Assembly (NCBI GenBank): GCA_009823505.1 | Contig: VZQC01000265.1 | Location: forward strand, 1,166,436-1,230,435 | Length of the DNA stretch: 64,000 nt | Direction of reading: 5' to 3' | From: Rhizomys pruinosus | Lineage: Eukaryota > Chordata > Mammalia > Rodentia > Spalacidae | Shown here: positions 12,314-22,736 of the stretch, piece by piece | Layout: every line of letters begins with the position of its first letter | Numbering within the stretch: the stretch's first letter is position 1 | The notes under the pieces: generated by a model | What the model saw: the letters and a program-made list of their open reading frames with translations, nothing else | What the model was told of the DNA's origin: nothing | Database searches by the model: none | Position numbers and translations under genes: made by a program

Positions 12314-12670
12314 CTGATCCAAATTGAAAACCTCCATTACAGACATGCACCAGCACACAAACCTCACTGTCAATTCATTTTAACAAAGACATTAAAACAA
12401 CTGAATGACAAAATTATAATTCTTTTAAGAAAGGCTGAAGGAAAATGATTCCATATCTATATGGAAATATAGATAAGACCTTTAACTTACAACACATGTA
12501 AAAAAAAAAAAAGAACTGAAAATGGGCAAGAATTGTAAATGTAAGAGTTATACTTGTAAAACTTGGGAGATATAAAATCTCTTATAACCTCACATTAAGC
12601 ATCAAGTTCTTAGGTATAACACTGTAAGTATTCCATAGAAGAATATATTAACTGGGACTTAATTAAAATT

Positions 12671-13115
12671 AAAGATTTCTACTTTTTAAATTTTTATTAT
12701 TTCTTTCTTTATTTGTTTTTCGGGGGGGGGTATTTTTGAGACAAGGTCTCTCTTTAGTCCCAGCTAGCCTGGAACTCACTCTGTAGACCAGGCTGGCCTT
12801 GAACTCACTGAGATCCACCTGCCTCTGCCTCCCAAGTGCTAGGATTAAAGGCTTGTGCCACCACACCCAGCCCTTTATTTTTATTTAACTTATTTCTTAT
12901 GTGTATGAATGTACTATCTGCATGTAGGTCTGTGCACCTGTGTCATGCAGTGCTGCAGAGGTCAGAAGAGGGTGTCAGACTTCCCTGGAACTGGAGTTAA
13001 AGATGGTTCTCGGCCACCATGTGGGTGCTAGGAATCGAACCCAGGTCCTCTGCAAGAGCAGTCAGTGCTCTTAACCTCTGAGCCATCTCTGCAGCCCCAA
13101 AGATTTCTACTTTTT
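12671..13115 (-). mobile_element. B3-B1 composite in one target duplication
   Basis: Reading the minus strand: a B3 (13098 to about 12873), its A-rich tail, then a B1 (about 12872 to 12735) with its own A-rich tail. The whole is bounded by a perfect 17-bp duplication, aaagatttctacttttt, at 12671-12687 and 13099-13115. Either a B1 landed in the B3 tail, or a fused unit moved once. Confidence 0.88.
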
Positions 13116-13242
13116 TAAAGAAGACACTATAAAGAAAATTACAAGTCTAGCCATAGATTCAGGTGAATAACTGCAAATCATACATCTAACGAAGACCTAG
13201 TATTTAAAAGATATAAAAGTTTAAACAGTTATGGGTCCACAT

Positions 13243-13391
13243 GGGCTGGCAAGATGGATTAGTGGGCAAAAGCACTTGCTGCCAAGTCTGACAACTTGAG
13301 TCCAATCCAGAGACCCACATGGTAGAAAGAGAGAAATGATTCCCTCAGTTTACCTCTGACCCCCAACTCCCAAACTTTCTCTCTCTCTCTT

Positions 13392-13436
<45 letters not shown>

Positions 13437-13450
13437 AATGTAATAAAAAT
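13243..13450 (+). mobile_element. old B2-superfamily SINE with (CT)n tail
   Basis: ggctggcaagatggattagt, agcacttgctgccaagtctg, agacccacatggtagaaaga. The CT repeat at 13379-13435 occupies the tail position. Same subtype as at 7530. Confidence 0.75.
13379..13435. repeat. (CT)n microsatellite
   Basis: Nearly pure CT run with two short interruptions, in a SINE tail. Confidence 0.95.
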
Positions 13451-13983
13451 ATGCAAAACACTTGGATAGGAATGTTCTCAACTAAAACCTACACGTGGCT
13501 AAAATGCACACTAACAAGGCGATCAACAGCACCAACTTGGAGAAAATCAATCAATGGTCCAGCCCAGACCCAAAAGCTAATGGTATAACAACTGGCACAG
13601 CAAGCCACCCCTATTGGTGCAGTGGTGGCACTATTGTCTGGGGGGGAGGGTAAGCCACAGCTACCTAATGGGACTTGAAGCCCACTCAATGGGAATAAAC
13701 TGATCGGTGGCACTGTAATTGTAGCAAAATACACATGGCTGGAGAGGACATAGATCCTAGAGAAAACCCTAGCTCTGTATCTCCAGATAAATGATATTTC
13801 TTACCATAAGCTAAACATGGACCCTTATATTTACAGACAATCATATCACCACTCATCAAGGAGGCTTCTTATTTCAACAGATGGAGACTACTGCAGAGTT
13901 CCACAACTGGTCAGACACAGAGAACATAAGACTGAGAGATGCCCAGTCCTGGGTGACACATCTACAGTTGAACCTCTACACAT
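13451..13983. other. unassigned DNA before an L1-3'-UTR-like segment
   Basis: No gene signal. It may be the 5' continuation of the rodent L1 3' end seen from 14252, but I cannot show this by recognisable motifs. Confidence 0.3.
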
Positions 13984-14251
13984 AAGACTCATGGAACAGG
14001 GGCTGGAGAGATAGCCTAGCAGTTAAGGGCACCGGCTGCTCTTGCAGAGGACCTGGGTTCGATCCCCAGCACCCACATGGCGGCTAAGAACCGTCTGTAA
14101 CTCCAATTCCAGGAGAACTCCAGTTCCAGGGGAATCCGACGCCCTCTTCTGACCTCCGCAGCATTGCACGACACGGGTGCACAAACCTACATGCAGACAG
14201 TACATTCATACACATACAAAAATAAAATAAATAAAAAAGACTCATGGAACA
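13984..14251 (+). mobile_element. young B3 SINE with 15-bp duplication
   Basis: B3 body at 13999-14236 with intact A-box and B-box motifs and 'ccaggagaactccagttcca'. Flanks: aagactcatggaaca at 13984-13998 and 14237-14251, identical. Confidence 0.96.
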
Positions 14252-14828
14252 AAGTGGACTAGGGGTAAGAGAAAATTAATGCATCCCTCAACCCTCACCA
14301 GTGACATTTTCTTATAACAAAGTGTGATGCACATAGGAGGCCATAATTAGCCAAGCTTTAGAGAATAAGAGAGTGCAGAGTGTGTCCCTGGGTAGGACTG
14401 CTGTACTAAACCTCAACCACCTGTGGCTCAGGGACCATTGTGGAAGAGGGGCAGAAAGATTGTAAGAGCCATGGCTGGTTCATGAACACAGGGAAGCAGA
14501 AGACTTCAGGCCACCAGAAACTTGCCCGTGTGAACTTTGGGCAATGGTGGCATTGAGCAAGGGACCCATGCCAACTCAAACAAGGATCCAGATGGAAGGA
14601 GAGAGATGAGCGGTGGGCCAACCCTAGACTGAGAACTGTTGAAGACTGATTGTTACTGGGTGTAGACAACTGTACCTTACTTACAATCTCTAGAAGGGCT
14701 GACTAGACTGCAGTGGATGAATTTTCACTTAGGGACATCTGGGAGAAAATGCTTGACTGGACAGGTCTTACCATGTATGGCAGAATGCATGAGGTCTGGT
14801 GGGGGTTGGAGGGGCAAAGATGGAGGAG
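14252..14828 (+). mobile_element. rodent L1 3'-UTR-like segment, 5' part
   Basis: The end of this block reads catgtatggcagaatgcatg followed by a G-rich ggtctggtgggggttggagg. The same module occurs in the L1 3' UTRs at 35985-36030, at 37240-37290 and, reversed, at 30080-30140 and 63740-63810. The segment is cut by the MT insertion and continues at 17022. Confidence 0.55.
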
Positions 14829-15178
14829 TGTGGTGGTTTGAATGAGTGTCCCCATAGGCTTTAAGTATTCAGACATTTTGTCTCCAGTTGGCAGCACTGT
14901 TGTTGGAGGTCTTAGAAGGTGTGGCTGTGCTGGAGGAAGTACATTATTCGGGGAAGGCTTAGGGAGTTTAAAAAGCCTTGCCGTCTCCAGCCTCTCACTC
15001 CTTCTCTGCTTCCTGTGCTCATTGCAAGATGTGACCCTCGGCTGCTCCAGGCCCTGCCGCCATGCCTCCCACCACAATGGACTCTAATTCCCTGGAACCG
15101 TCAATCATAAACTCTTCCTTTTATAAGTTCCCTTGCTCATGGTGGTTTTATCACAGCAACAGAAAAGTGACTAATACA
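14829..15178 (+). repeat. MT 5' LTR
   Basis: Begins tgtggtggtttgaatgagtg and ends gtgactaataca. Compared with the 3' LTR it lacks 10 bases after 'caatcata', which removes the AATAAA polyadenylation signal still present in the 3' LTR. Confidence 0.93.
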
Positions 15179-15184
15179 GTTATA

Positions 15185-15200
15185 TGGTACCAGAAGTGGT
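15185..15200 (+). other. primer-binding site, tRNA-Leu type
   Basis: tggtaccagaagtggt lies 6 bases after the 5' LTR. It matches the complement of the tRNA-Leu 3' end used by ERVL/MaLR elements, apart from a change or two. Confidence 0.8.
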
Positions 15201-15223
15201 TCTCGAGAAACAGAATTGAAAGG

Positions 15224-16383
15224 ATGAATTTCTTTAGTGGGCTTGGTAGTTTCTGGAGCCAGTTCTCCAACCCAATGAAGCCTAGAGTTACTGAAGGCTC
15301 TCCTGGTGGCATGAAGAGGAATGATAATCCTTGGTACAGACTATTTGATGTAATTATGAAGAGAGATCATTTGACTCACCTAACTCGCCTCTTGTGAGAA
15401 GCAAGGAATTTAGCGACTCTATATATAAAATGTTTGAGAAATTGTGGAAAAATAAGGAAAATAATGATGTTGCCTGGTTGCTCCTAGCATCTCTGGATAA
15501 AGTGATAGAGGAAAATAAGGAGCTCAGTGATAAAATTGACCAGCTCCAGATTCGAAGCAACAGTTGAAAAGTTTCCAAGTGTGCTCTGGAAGACCATCTT
15601 CTCTCCAGCAGCCAAAGAGCTAAAGTGGCAGAAAATCAAGCTGGAGCCCTTATTATACATTTGGCTGATTTACAATGCAAATTTAATCCCCAGCCATGAA
15701 GAGTGTCAGCAGTCAAAGTGAGAGCACTGGTGGGGAAAGGGTGGAACTCTGAAACTTGGGATGGAGATGTGTGGGAGAACCACAATGATGAGGATTTTGA
15801 ACCCTCGGATTTTGAGGGATTTTCTTTATCTGAGGAATTAATCTCCCCACCCTCAGCAGAGAATCCACACCCTGCAGATACCTCCTCCCCACCCTTGCCT
15901 GAGGAAACTAATCTACACCTCCAAGTGGGAGTTAATGTCCCTCAGGGCCCAACAATTGTTGCCTCTAGACCTATAACCAGAGTCAAGGCTAAGCAAACCC
16001 CTAGAGGTGAGATAAAAAGTGTGGTCCATGAGGAGGTGCACTACACCAATAAAGAAATTAATGAGTTTGCTAATTCATTCTGGCAGAAGCCTAAGGAATA
16101 TGTGTGGGAATGGATTTTAAGGGTGTGGGATAATGGTGGAAGGAATATAAAATTGGATCAGACTGAGTTTATCACTATGAGCCCACTGAGTAGAGATTCT
16201 GTGTTTAACATGGAAGCTCAAACGGTTAAAAAAGGTGTTAAAAGTTCATTTGAATGGTTGGCTGACGTATTTATTAAAACATGGCCTACTAATAGCAAGT
16301 TACAGATGCCTGATATTCCTTGGCTTAGTATTGATGAAGGGATTGTGAGGGTCAGGCAGATGGGCATGCTCGAGTGGATTTGA
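15224..16383 (+). pseudogene. MaLR gag-like region, broken upstream, 226-codon open 3' part
   Basis: This is the relic of an ERVL-type Gag, a structural protein that would form a capsid around element RNA. An ATG at 15224 opens a frame (start MNFFSGLGSFW) that ends at a stop at 15395. A second segment with coiled-coil-like, Glu/Lys-rich content at about 15430-15560 is in another frame and ends at a stop near 15565. The third part, 15703-16383, is open for 226 codons. It has an acidic, Pro-rich N-terminal half (PPSAENPHPADTSSPPLPEE). From about residue 112 it has a capsid-like half with EYVWEWILRVWDNGGRNIKL and PLSRDSVFNM, matching the ERVL gag family as I recall it. Its 3' end is just before an assembly gap. 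With at least one frame change and one stop upstream, the full product cannot be made from this copy. Confidence 0.75.
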
Positions 16384-16408
16384 AGTGTAAAACCACATTC
16401 TCCACAAT

Positions 16409-16536
16409 NNNNNNNNNNNNNNNNNNNNNNNNNNNNNNNNNNNNNNNNNNNNNNNNNNNNNNNNNNNNNNNNNNNNNNNNNNNNNNNNNNNNNNNNNNNN
16501 NNNNNNNNNNNNNNNNNNNNNNNNNNNNNNNNNNNN
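16409..16536. other. assembly gap (128 N)
   Basis: Run of N inside the MT element, between the gag-like frame and the 3' LTR. The N count may be an estimate. Reading frames drawn through it are not real. Confidence 0.99.
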
Positions 16537-16639
16537 TTGGACTGTAGACTTTTGAATGGCATTGAAACTGGTAAAGACTATGGGGACTTTTAAGGTTGGA
16601 CTAAATGCATTTTGCATTTTATATGGTCAGGAGCCTATG

Positions 16640-16656
16640 GGGGCCAGGGAGTGGAA
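16640..16656 (+). other. polypurine tract before the MT 3' LTR
   Basis: gggggccagggagtggaa-type purine-rich stretch directly upstream of the 3' LTR at 16657, the expected place for plus-strand priming. Confidence 0.6.
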
Positions 16657-17021
16657 TGTGGTGGTTTGAATGAGTGTCCCCCATAGGCTTTAAGTATTCA
16701 GACATTTTGTCTCCAATTGGTGGCACTGTTCTTGGAGGTCTTAGAAGGTGTGGCTGTGCTGGAGGAAGTACGTTATTGGGTGCAAGCTTAGTGAGTTTAA
16801 CAAGCCTTGCCGTCTCCAGCCTCTTGCTTGCTCTCTGCTTCCTATGCTCATTGCGAGATGTGACCCTCGGCTTGCTGCTCCAGCCCCGGCCGCCAGGCCT
16901 CCCACCACAACGGACTCTAATTTCCTGGAACTGTCAATCATAAGCTCAAATAAACTCTTCCTTTTATAAGTTCCCTTGCTCATGGTGGTTTTATCACAGC
17001 AACAGAAAAGTAACTAATACA
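16657..17021 (+). repeat. MT 3' LTR
   Basis: Begins tgtggtggtttgaatgagtg and ends gtaactaataca. Carries AATAAA at 16949-16954, absent from the 5' LTR. It is 365 bases against 350 for the 5' LTR. Confidence 0.93.
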
Positions 17022-17110
17022 GGGAGGGAGTCTAAACTTGAGAACTGTGCTATAAAACCACAAAAGCTTAATTAAAGAAAGAAGAGCAAAGTAAATTTCA
17101 AGTTGAAATC
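17022..17110 (+). mobile_element. rodent L1 3'-UTR-like segment, 3' part
   Basis: gagtctaaacttgagaactg and the following A-rich stretch align loosely with the end of the plus-strand L1 at 36035-36119 (gatctaaatttgattgggaa). The MT element therefore appears inserted into an L1 3' end. Confidence 0.45.
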
Positions 17111-17118
17111 TATATAGC

Positions 17119-17360
17119 AAAGGCTAAAGAGATGGCTTGGGGGTAAGAGTGCTTGCTGTGCAAGCATGAGATCTGGGTTCAAATCCCCAGAACCCAAGTA
17201 AGAAGCTTGCCATGATCTCATACTCCCGTAACCCAGGATTGTGGGGTGGGGATTAAACAGGAGGATCACTGAGGCTTACTAGCTGTCAGCTTACCTCTAG
17301 GTTCAATGAGAGACCATGTCTCCAAATGGAATAAGCCAGAGAGTAGATGGTTCTAGCATG
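17119..17360 (+). mobile_element. B4 SINE
   Basis: ID/tRNA-like head (gatggcttgggggtaagagt, gttcaaatccccagaaccca) followed by a B1-like right part (ggggattaaacaggaggatc, ttcaatgagagaccatgtct). This ID-plus-B1 layout defines B4. Confidence 0.8.
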
Positions 17361-17620
17361 TGACCTGGCAGTTCTAGTCCTGGGGATTACCAATACAAAT
17401 TAAATATATATATCTAAACAATGACTTATATATATTAATGGTCATATTATTCAAGATATCCAATAACTAAAGACAACTCTCACTAAGTGATGAAAGGATA
17501 AACAGGCTGTGATATATGCATAGAATAGAACACTACTCAACAACAAAAAGGAATAAGATTCAATGTGCACAAGCCTCTTGAGTCTAACCAACACTAATGC
17601 AAGTGAAAGAAGCCGTGGGC

Positions 17621-17854
17621 AAAAGACTACATAAGGGGCTGGAGAGATGCTCAGCAGTTAAGAGTACTCACTGGCTGCTCTCGAAGAGGACCAGAATTCA
17701 ATTCCCAGCACCCACATCCATCTCAAACTCTAGTTCCAGGAGAATCCAATGCCTTCTTCTGACTCCCCAGGGACTGCAAGACATGTGTGCCCTTACACAC
17801 ATGCAGGCAATACACTCATACACATAAAATAATACAAATAAAAAAGACTACATA
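17621..17854 (+). mobile_element. B3 SINE with 13-bp duplication
   Basis: B3 body at about 17635-17841. Flanks aaaagactacata at 17621-17633 and 17842-17854, identical. Confidence 0.93.
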
Positions 17855-17912
17855 TCATACAATTCACTATAAGTTACATCAATAGAAAAAAGTTTTTTTT
17901 CTTTTAAAGAAT

Positions 17913-17985
17913 GGTTGGGGAATGTAGGTCAGTGGTAGTGCACTTGACTAGCATTCATGAGGTCGTAGGTTCAATCCCCAGTACA
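17913..17985 (+). repeat. ID-like SINE
   Basis: ggttggggaatgtaggtcag, gtgcacttgactagcattca, ggttcaatccccagtacaca: the ID head with a recognisable B box. Confidence 0.8.
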
Positions 17986-18861
17986 CACAAACAATGGTGG
18001 CCAGAGGTCAGGGTGGGAGCAGAGATTGTGGAAGCATGCAATTGCATTCTGGGAGAATCTATAAACATGTCCTGATGCTCAACCGTGATCATGGCTGCAG
18101 AAGTCTATAAATTTCATTGACAACAATGAACTGTACCCTTACGATGGATAAATCCTATGGAATACATACACCACCACTAAATGATAAACAAGAAACTGAG
18201 TAGAAGTCAAGACCATACTGAGAATTAGAAAATTTCCAAACTTAAGAGTAAAAATGACAATGGAAAACACAGAAAAGAGTCTCAGCCAGATGAGACAAAC
18301 GCAACTTCACACATCCTGAAAGAAAGCAGAGACAGGAAATTAGACAAAGCACTGTTTGCTGAGACAACTGCCAAGAATATTCCAGAAGTTCTGTGCGATC
18401 TTCAAGCAGGAAGAATGTAAGGGAAAGGTGCCTGTAGACATCATAATAAAACAAAAAGCCAAAAACAAAGAAAAGGTTTAAACCTTAAACTGAGAAAAAA
18501 AAAAGGTACATCACCTTCAAAGGACCAATAATGAGACTGACAGCTGGTCTCTCAACCAAAGAGGAGGGGGGGGAAGGAAAATGATGTTACAACTTTAAAG
18601 CAGTAAAAGAAACTGACCTAGAGTTCTGCATGCAGCCAAAATACAATTCACAATTAAGACAAAATAAATAAAATTTCGAAACCTAAATTATAAATATTGT
18701 AAGTACAAATTCTTCCATTGGTAAGAAAATAACCACAGAGGGAAAGAAATACATATGTACATGTTGGGGGAATAATAAATATAAATAAATTTATTCACAA
18801 CACTATACTCTGATTTAAATAATTTGTGGAATTAAAATAAATGACGGAAATACGCAAAACA

Positions 18862-19078
18862 AAGTCAGCAGTTTTTTTGTTTGTTTGTTTTTTGTTTTTT
18901 GGGTTTTTTTTTTTTTTTTTTTGTCTTTTTGAGACAGGGTCTCCCTGTAGCCCCAGCTGTCCTGGAACTCACTCTGTAGACCAGGCTGGCCTTGAACTCA
19001 CAAAGATCCGCCTGCCTCTGCCTCCCAAGTGCTAGGATTAAAGGCGTGCGCCACCACACCCGGCAAGTCAGCAGTTTT
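18862..19078 (-). mobile_element. B1 SINE with 14-bp duplication
   Basis: Reverse B1: T-rich tail at the left, tttttgagacagggtctccc, ccaggctggccttgaactca, ccaccacacccggc at the right. Flanks aagtcagcagtttt at 18862-18875 and 19065-19078, identical. Confidence 0.96.
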
Positions 19079-19445
19079 ATAGACTGAAAGTATTCTAAGG
19101 ACACTATAGGCTCAGGGAACAAGTTAGAATACTACTTTACAGACATTCAAAGAAAAGAGCATATGCTGTGATCCCTTGCACAAAAGGCAAAAGCACAGGA
19201 AGGTGGATAACTATTAAGGCAAGAGAGAAGCAGATTCAATAATACTTAATCACAAATGCAAGATAGGAAAGAAAAACAAAATCACATGGGATAATTAGAG
19301 AACCAACAAATGAGAACTAAAACCCAACTAGATCGTCAGGTACTTTAAACATAAATGGACTATAAGTTGGTCTGAAGAATGTCAGAAGAGATAAATAAAC
19401 AAAAAACAACTACATGCTGCTCATTAAAAAAAAAAATCAAGAGTT

Positions 19446-19663
19446 GGGGCTGGAGAGATGGCCTAGTGGTTAAGAGCTCCGACTGCTCTTACAGAGGACC
19501 TGGGTTCGATCCCCAGCACCCACATAGTGGCTAAGAACCATCTTTAACTCCAGTTCCAGGGGAATCCGATGCCCTCTTCTGACCTCCGCGGCATTGCACG
19601 ACATGGGTGCACAAACCTACATGCAGACAGTACATTCATACACATAAAAATAAATAAAATAAA
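19446..19663 (+). mobile_element. young B3 SINE
   Basis: ggggctggagagatggccta, gggttcgatccccagcaccc, gaatccgatgccctcttctg and an A-rich tail; flanked by similar aaaaatc...gagtt sequence on both sides. Confidence 0.93.
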
Positions 19664-19780
19664 ATAAAAATCGAGTTAAAGAAGCTACAGTGTAGAGAAA
19701 AGCTGTGCCATGCCAACTCTACCCTAAAAGCTGGTGAACACTGAGATGAGACATCTAGACTGAAGTCAAGAATCATCTGG

Positions 19781-20160
19781 AGGGGCTGGAGAGATGGCTC
19801 AGCAGTTAAGAGGAGTGGCTGCTCTTACAGAGGACCAAGGTTGAATTTCCAGCACCACATGGAGGCTAACAACCTTCAGTAACTCCAGTTCCAGGGGATC
19901 AGATGCCCTCTTCTGACCTCATGGGTATTGCACAACATAGGTGCACTTAAAAACATGCAAGCAGCCAGGCATGGCGGTGCACACCTTTAATCCCAGCACT
20001 CAGGAGGCAGAGGCAGGTGGATTGGATCTCTGTGAGTTCAAGGCTAGCCTGGTCTACAGAGCGAGCTCCAAGCCCAGCTGGGACTAAAGGGAGACCCTGT
20101 CTCAAAAAATACCCCCCCTCAAAAAAACGCATGCAAGCAATACATGTAAATAAAAAAATT
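19781..20160 (+). mobile_element. older B3 SINE interrupted by B1
   Basis: B3 head and body at 19781-19963 (aggggctggagagatggctc, ccagttccaggggatcagat) and tail resuming at about 20130 (atgcaagcaatacatgtaaa). The interruption is a B1 at 19964-20129, so the B1 is younger. Confidence 0.9.
19964..20129 (+). mobile_element. B1 SINE nested in B3
   Basis: gccaggcatggcggtgcaca at the head and gggagaccctgtctcaaaaa at the end. The host sequence catgcaagca is duplicated at 19954-19963 and 20130-20139 (first base within the A-rich join), which proves insertion. Confidence 0.93.
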
Positions 20161-21439
20161 ACATATTTTTAGAAGAATCATCCGTCAAGAGAACCAAAGA
20201 CAGGCATTTCATAATATGAGCAAAATACACCAAGAAATAATTGAAAATATGCATGCATCTAATACTATATCCTCATGTATGTCAAATAAATGATGGAATA
20301 CGAGAAGCAGACATATTCAATATCATGATGAAATTTAGCATAACTGACAGACTAATCAGAACAAAAATGTCTGATTATATAAGAACTCAACAAAATGATC
20401 CTTAAAATATCCCAAATAATTAAAAACTAAGCACTAGATGAGCAAATAACCTCTAGATCAAAGAGGAAAGCAGAACAGTTCTTTTAAAATACACTTAGCA
20501 GAAAAATAAAGGTAAGATGTCAAAACTAAAAGGATGCTTTTAAAGCCATGCTTGAAAGGAAAGCCTGGAGCTCTGAAGGCATGCATTAGAAAAGAGAACA
20601 GGCTGGAAGTCAGTAATGTAAGTACTATACTCAAAAAGCTTGAAGAAGCAGAAATTAACAAATCAGAAAACAAGCACACAGTAGCAAAAGAGAAAAAAAA
20701 CTAAAACAGTCAAAACATGCTCACCGAGAAAAGATTGTTTGATAAGCTCGCATGCAAGACTGAGCAAGGAAAAGGGCACGAGTTGTCAGTATCAGGTGTG
20801 ACAGAGGCACACTGCCCCCATTTTAAACTTTGAGAAGGTTTTATTATCAATTTGTACTCATAAAATTGAACATGTAGATTGTGGCAAAATACTTAAAAAG
20901 AGAAACCAACCAATCACTACAAAAGAAACAACATCTGTTTATGTCTACATTTCTACATTTATTAATAACCAATCTAAATTCTATCTCTAATTTAAAACTT
21001 TGCTACAGAGAAAGCTCTCAAACAAGTGGCTTTAATGATGAATTCTTTCACACATTTCAGAGAGAACTAGACCAAATCTCATCCAGAGACCTGAACCAAA
21101 GGACAGGATAGTACACTTCCCAACTAGTTGTATAAAACCAGCATGTCCTTAAGACCCAACAAGGTACAGAAAGGGATATTGCAGGCCAATCATTCCCCCA
21201 ACATAGACACAGAAATCTCGGACAAAATATTAGGAAAAAAAAACAGAAAAGAGAGCACATCAGCTGGACTGGTGATAGAAGTGGATAGCTGCTCCATTGT
21301 TCACTTCGATCATGGTCACCACATTGACAAAGTGAAGGAGAGACACATCACATGATCATTTCAATACATTTCAATACATCCAAAAAAGCATCTGATAAAA
21401 TTCATACAGACTGGACTTCTAATTGATCAACATGCCTGT

Positions 21440-21700
21440 GTATACAAGCATCTCCAACTGGACTATGGGAACCTTGGGTTGCTCAAAATTTGGACATACT
21501 TGCAAATTGGTTTTACATGAACGTTACTTACATTCATTGCTTATGCTTAATAATTTGGCTCACTTCAAAAAAATGCACCAATTACCTAATTGTATGGCAA
21601 ACTGAGTAACATCAATGTTATCTGAAAACAACTGTGTTATTATATTGTAGAATCCCTTAAAAAATAAACAAAAGAGGGGAAAAAAGAAAAAGAACAAAAA
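21440..21700 (+). mobile_element. rodent L1 3'-UTR-like fragment
   Basis: ggcaaactgagtaacatcaa and attgtagaatcccttaaaaa recur at 36826-36905 and the second also at 42990-43010, each near L1-type 3' sequence with A-rich ends. Confidence 0.4.
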
Positions 21701-22002
21701 AACCAACAAGTTGCTTTCAGATAAACAGAAATATAATAAAAAGGTATCATGTAATAAGATTTCATTTTTAATATATCTGATAATTTCTATCTTTTAATTG
21801 CAATGTTTAGACCATTTGTACATAGTGTAATATCAATCTGATAGCATTTCAGTCTAAAATTTTTGCTATTTATTTTGTCACATCTGTTCTTGCTTCCCTT
21901 TTTTTACTGTCTTTAGGATCTTTAAAAAAAATTTTTTACTAACATTGGTGGCTAATTAGCTATACCTCTTTATTTTTTGTTTAGTAGATTCTTTGTAGCA
22001 GA

Positions 22003-22085
22003 GACTGGCAAACTGTGGCCTATGGCTCAAAGATGACCCACTGTCTATTTGTATTAATAAAGTTTTATTGAAACACACACACAAA
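22003..22085 (-). repeat. possible hAT-Charlie-type DNA transposon fragment
   Basis: actggcaaactgtggcctat at one side and aataaagttttattgaaaca at the other resemble the terminal and near-terminal parts of a common mammalian hAT non-autonomous element. Only one end is seen; the subfamily is not named. Confidence 0.45.
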
Positions 22086-22679
22086 AAAAAAAACTCAACC
22101 TTGGTTCATGATTAAAATACTGATAAAATCACAAATGAGATTTTTCTTAATCAAATAAAAAAGTTTCAATAACACTTATACACAAATGCTATATGTAAAT
22201 ACTAGAAGCCTTTCCCCTGAAAATACTTGAGTACTACTTGACAATTTCTACTTAAACTGAGATAATAACTAGTACAATGAGGGAATAAAACATGTAAAGA
22301 CTAGGCAAGAAAAAAATTCAAACTCCAGATATCCAGACAGAAAATGCAAATGATTCTACAAAGATTAAGCAGTGAATTAGCAAAATCCTCAGAGTCCAGG
22401 CAAACTGATAGAGAGCTGATGTACTTACATATACAGGAAGAACAATTAGAAGGCAAAACTTTAAAGGGTGTCATTCACAACAACAAAAAGAATCCATGCT
22501 GAAAAATGTGCAGGAATCTCACAGGGAGAATCTCTAGAGATAACAGAGAAATTAAAACAATCAAATTAGATGGACTGACGTATTGGCTTCATTGATGAAA
22601 AGATTCAACAATGTAAAGATGTCAACTCTCCTAAGTAGAGCTACATGCACAGAGTAATCCCAAACAAAACCTCAGAGTC

Positions 22680-22696
22680 TGTGTATGTGTGTTTGT

Positions 22697-22735
<39 letters not shown>
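22680..22735. repeat. (GT)n microsatellite
   Basis: GT run with a few TTGT interruptions inside the ancient L1 copy B. Confidence 0.95.

Positions 22736-22736
<1 letters not shown>

Larger units (their letters stand above)
8590..13230 (+). mobile_element. ancient L1M-like copy A, heavily decayed
   Basis: The order of segments follows mammalian L1. ORF1 tail-like sequence lies at 8590-8700. The ORF2 endonuclease region is at about 9030-9480 (aacagtaaacattcgctgag, gatttcaatactcattctca). The reverse transcriptase region is at about 10080-10860 (cttcactggcaaattctatc, agaaaactacagaacgttgt, caaagcaaggatgtatgttt). ORF2 3' parts lie at 11250-13220. All frames are destroyed. SINEs interrupt it at 11574-12208 and 12688-13098. 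Further 3' sequence appears at 17361-18200 beyond later insertions. Confidence 0.7.
14829..17021 (+). mobile_element. complete MT-type MaLR (ERVL-MaLR) retroelement
   Basis: Two direct LTRs (14829-15178 and 16657-17021), both TG...CA, enclose a primer site, a gag-like region and a purine tract. The LTRs are roughly 90-93% identical by eye. The 5-bp flanks are aggag (14824-14828) and gggag (17022-17026), one mismatch, as expected for the 5-bp duplications of the ERVL class. No pol region is present, which is normal for MaLR elements and makes the copy non-autonomous. Confidence 0.9.
17361..18200 (+). mobile_element. ancient L1M-like 3' end, probably continuing copy A
   Basis: gtgatgaaaggataaacagg, tagaatagaacactactcaa and catacaattcactataagtt resemble the ORF2 3' end of mammalian L1, plus orientation. 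A B3 and an ID sit inside. Joining it to copy A across the MT region is inference from order and orientation. Confidence 0.55.

Noticed and set aside
16218..16617. Minus-strand frames of 105-114 codons around 16.4 kb
   Set aside because: They run through the N gap and are antisense to the MaLR gag-like region.
17913..17985. tRNA-like A and B boxes
   Set aside because: They belong to an ID SINE with an A-rich tail. The same holds for all B2/B3 heads; none folds as a complete tRNA gene with both acceptor arms.
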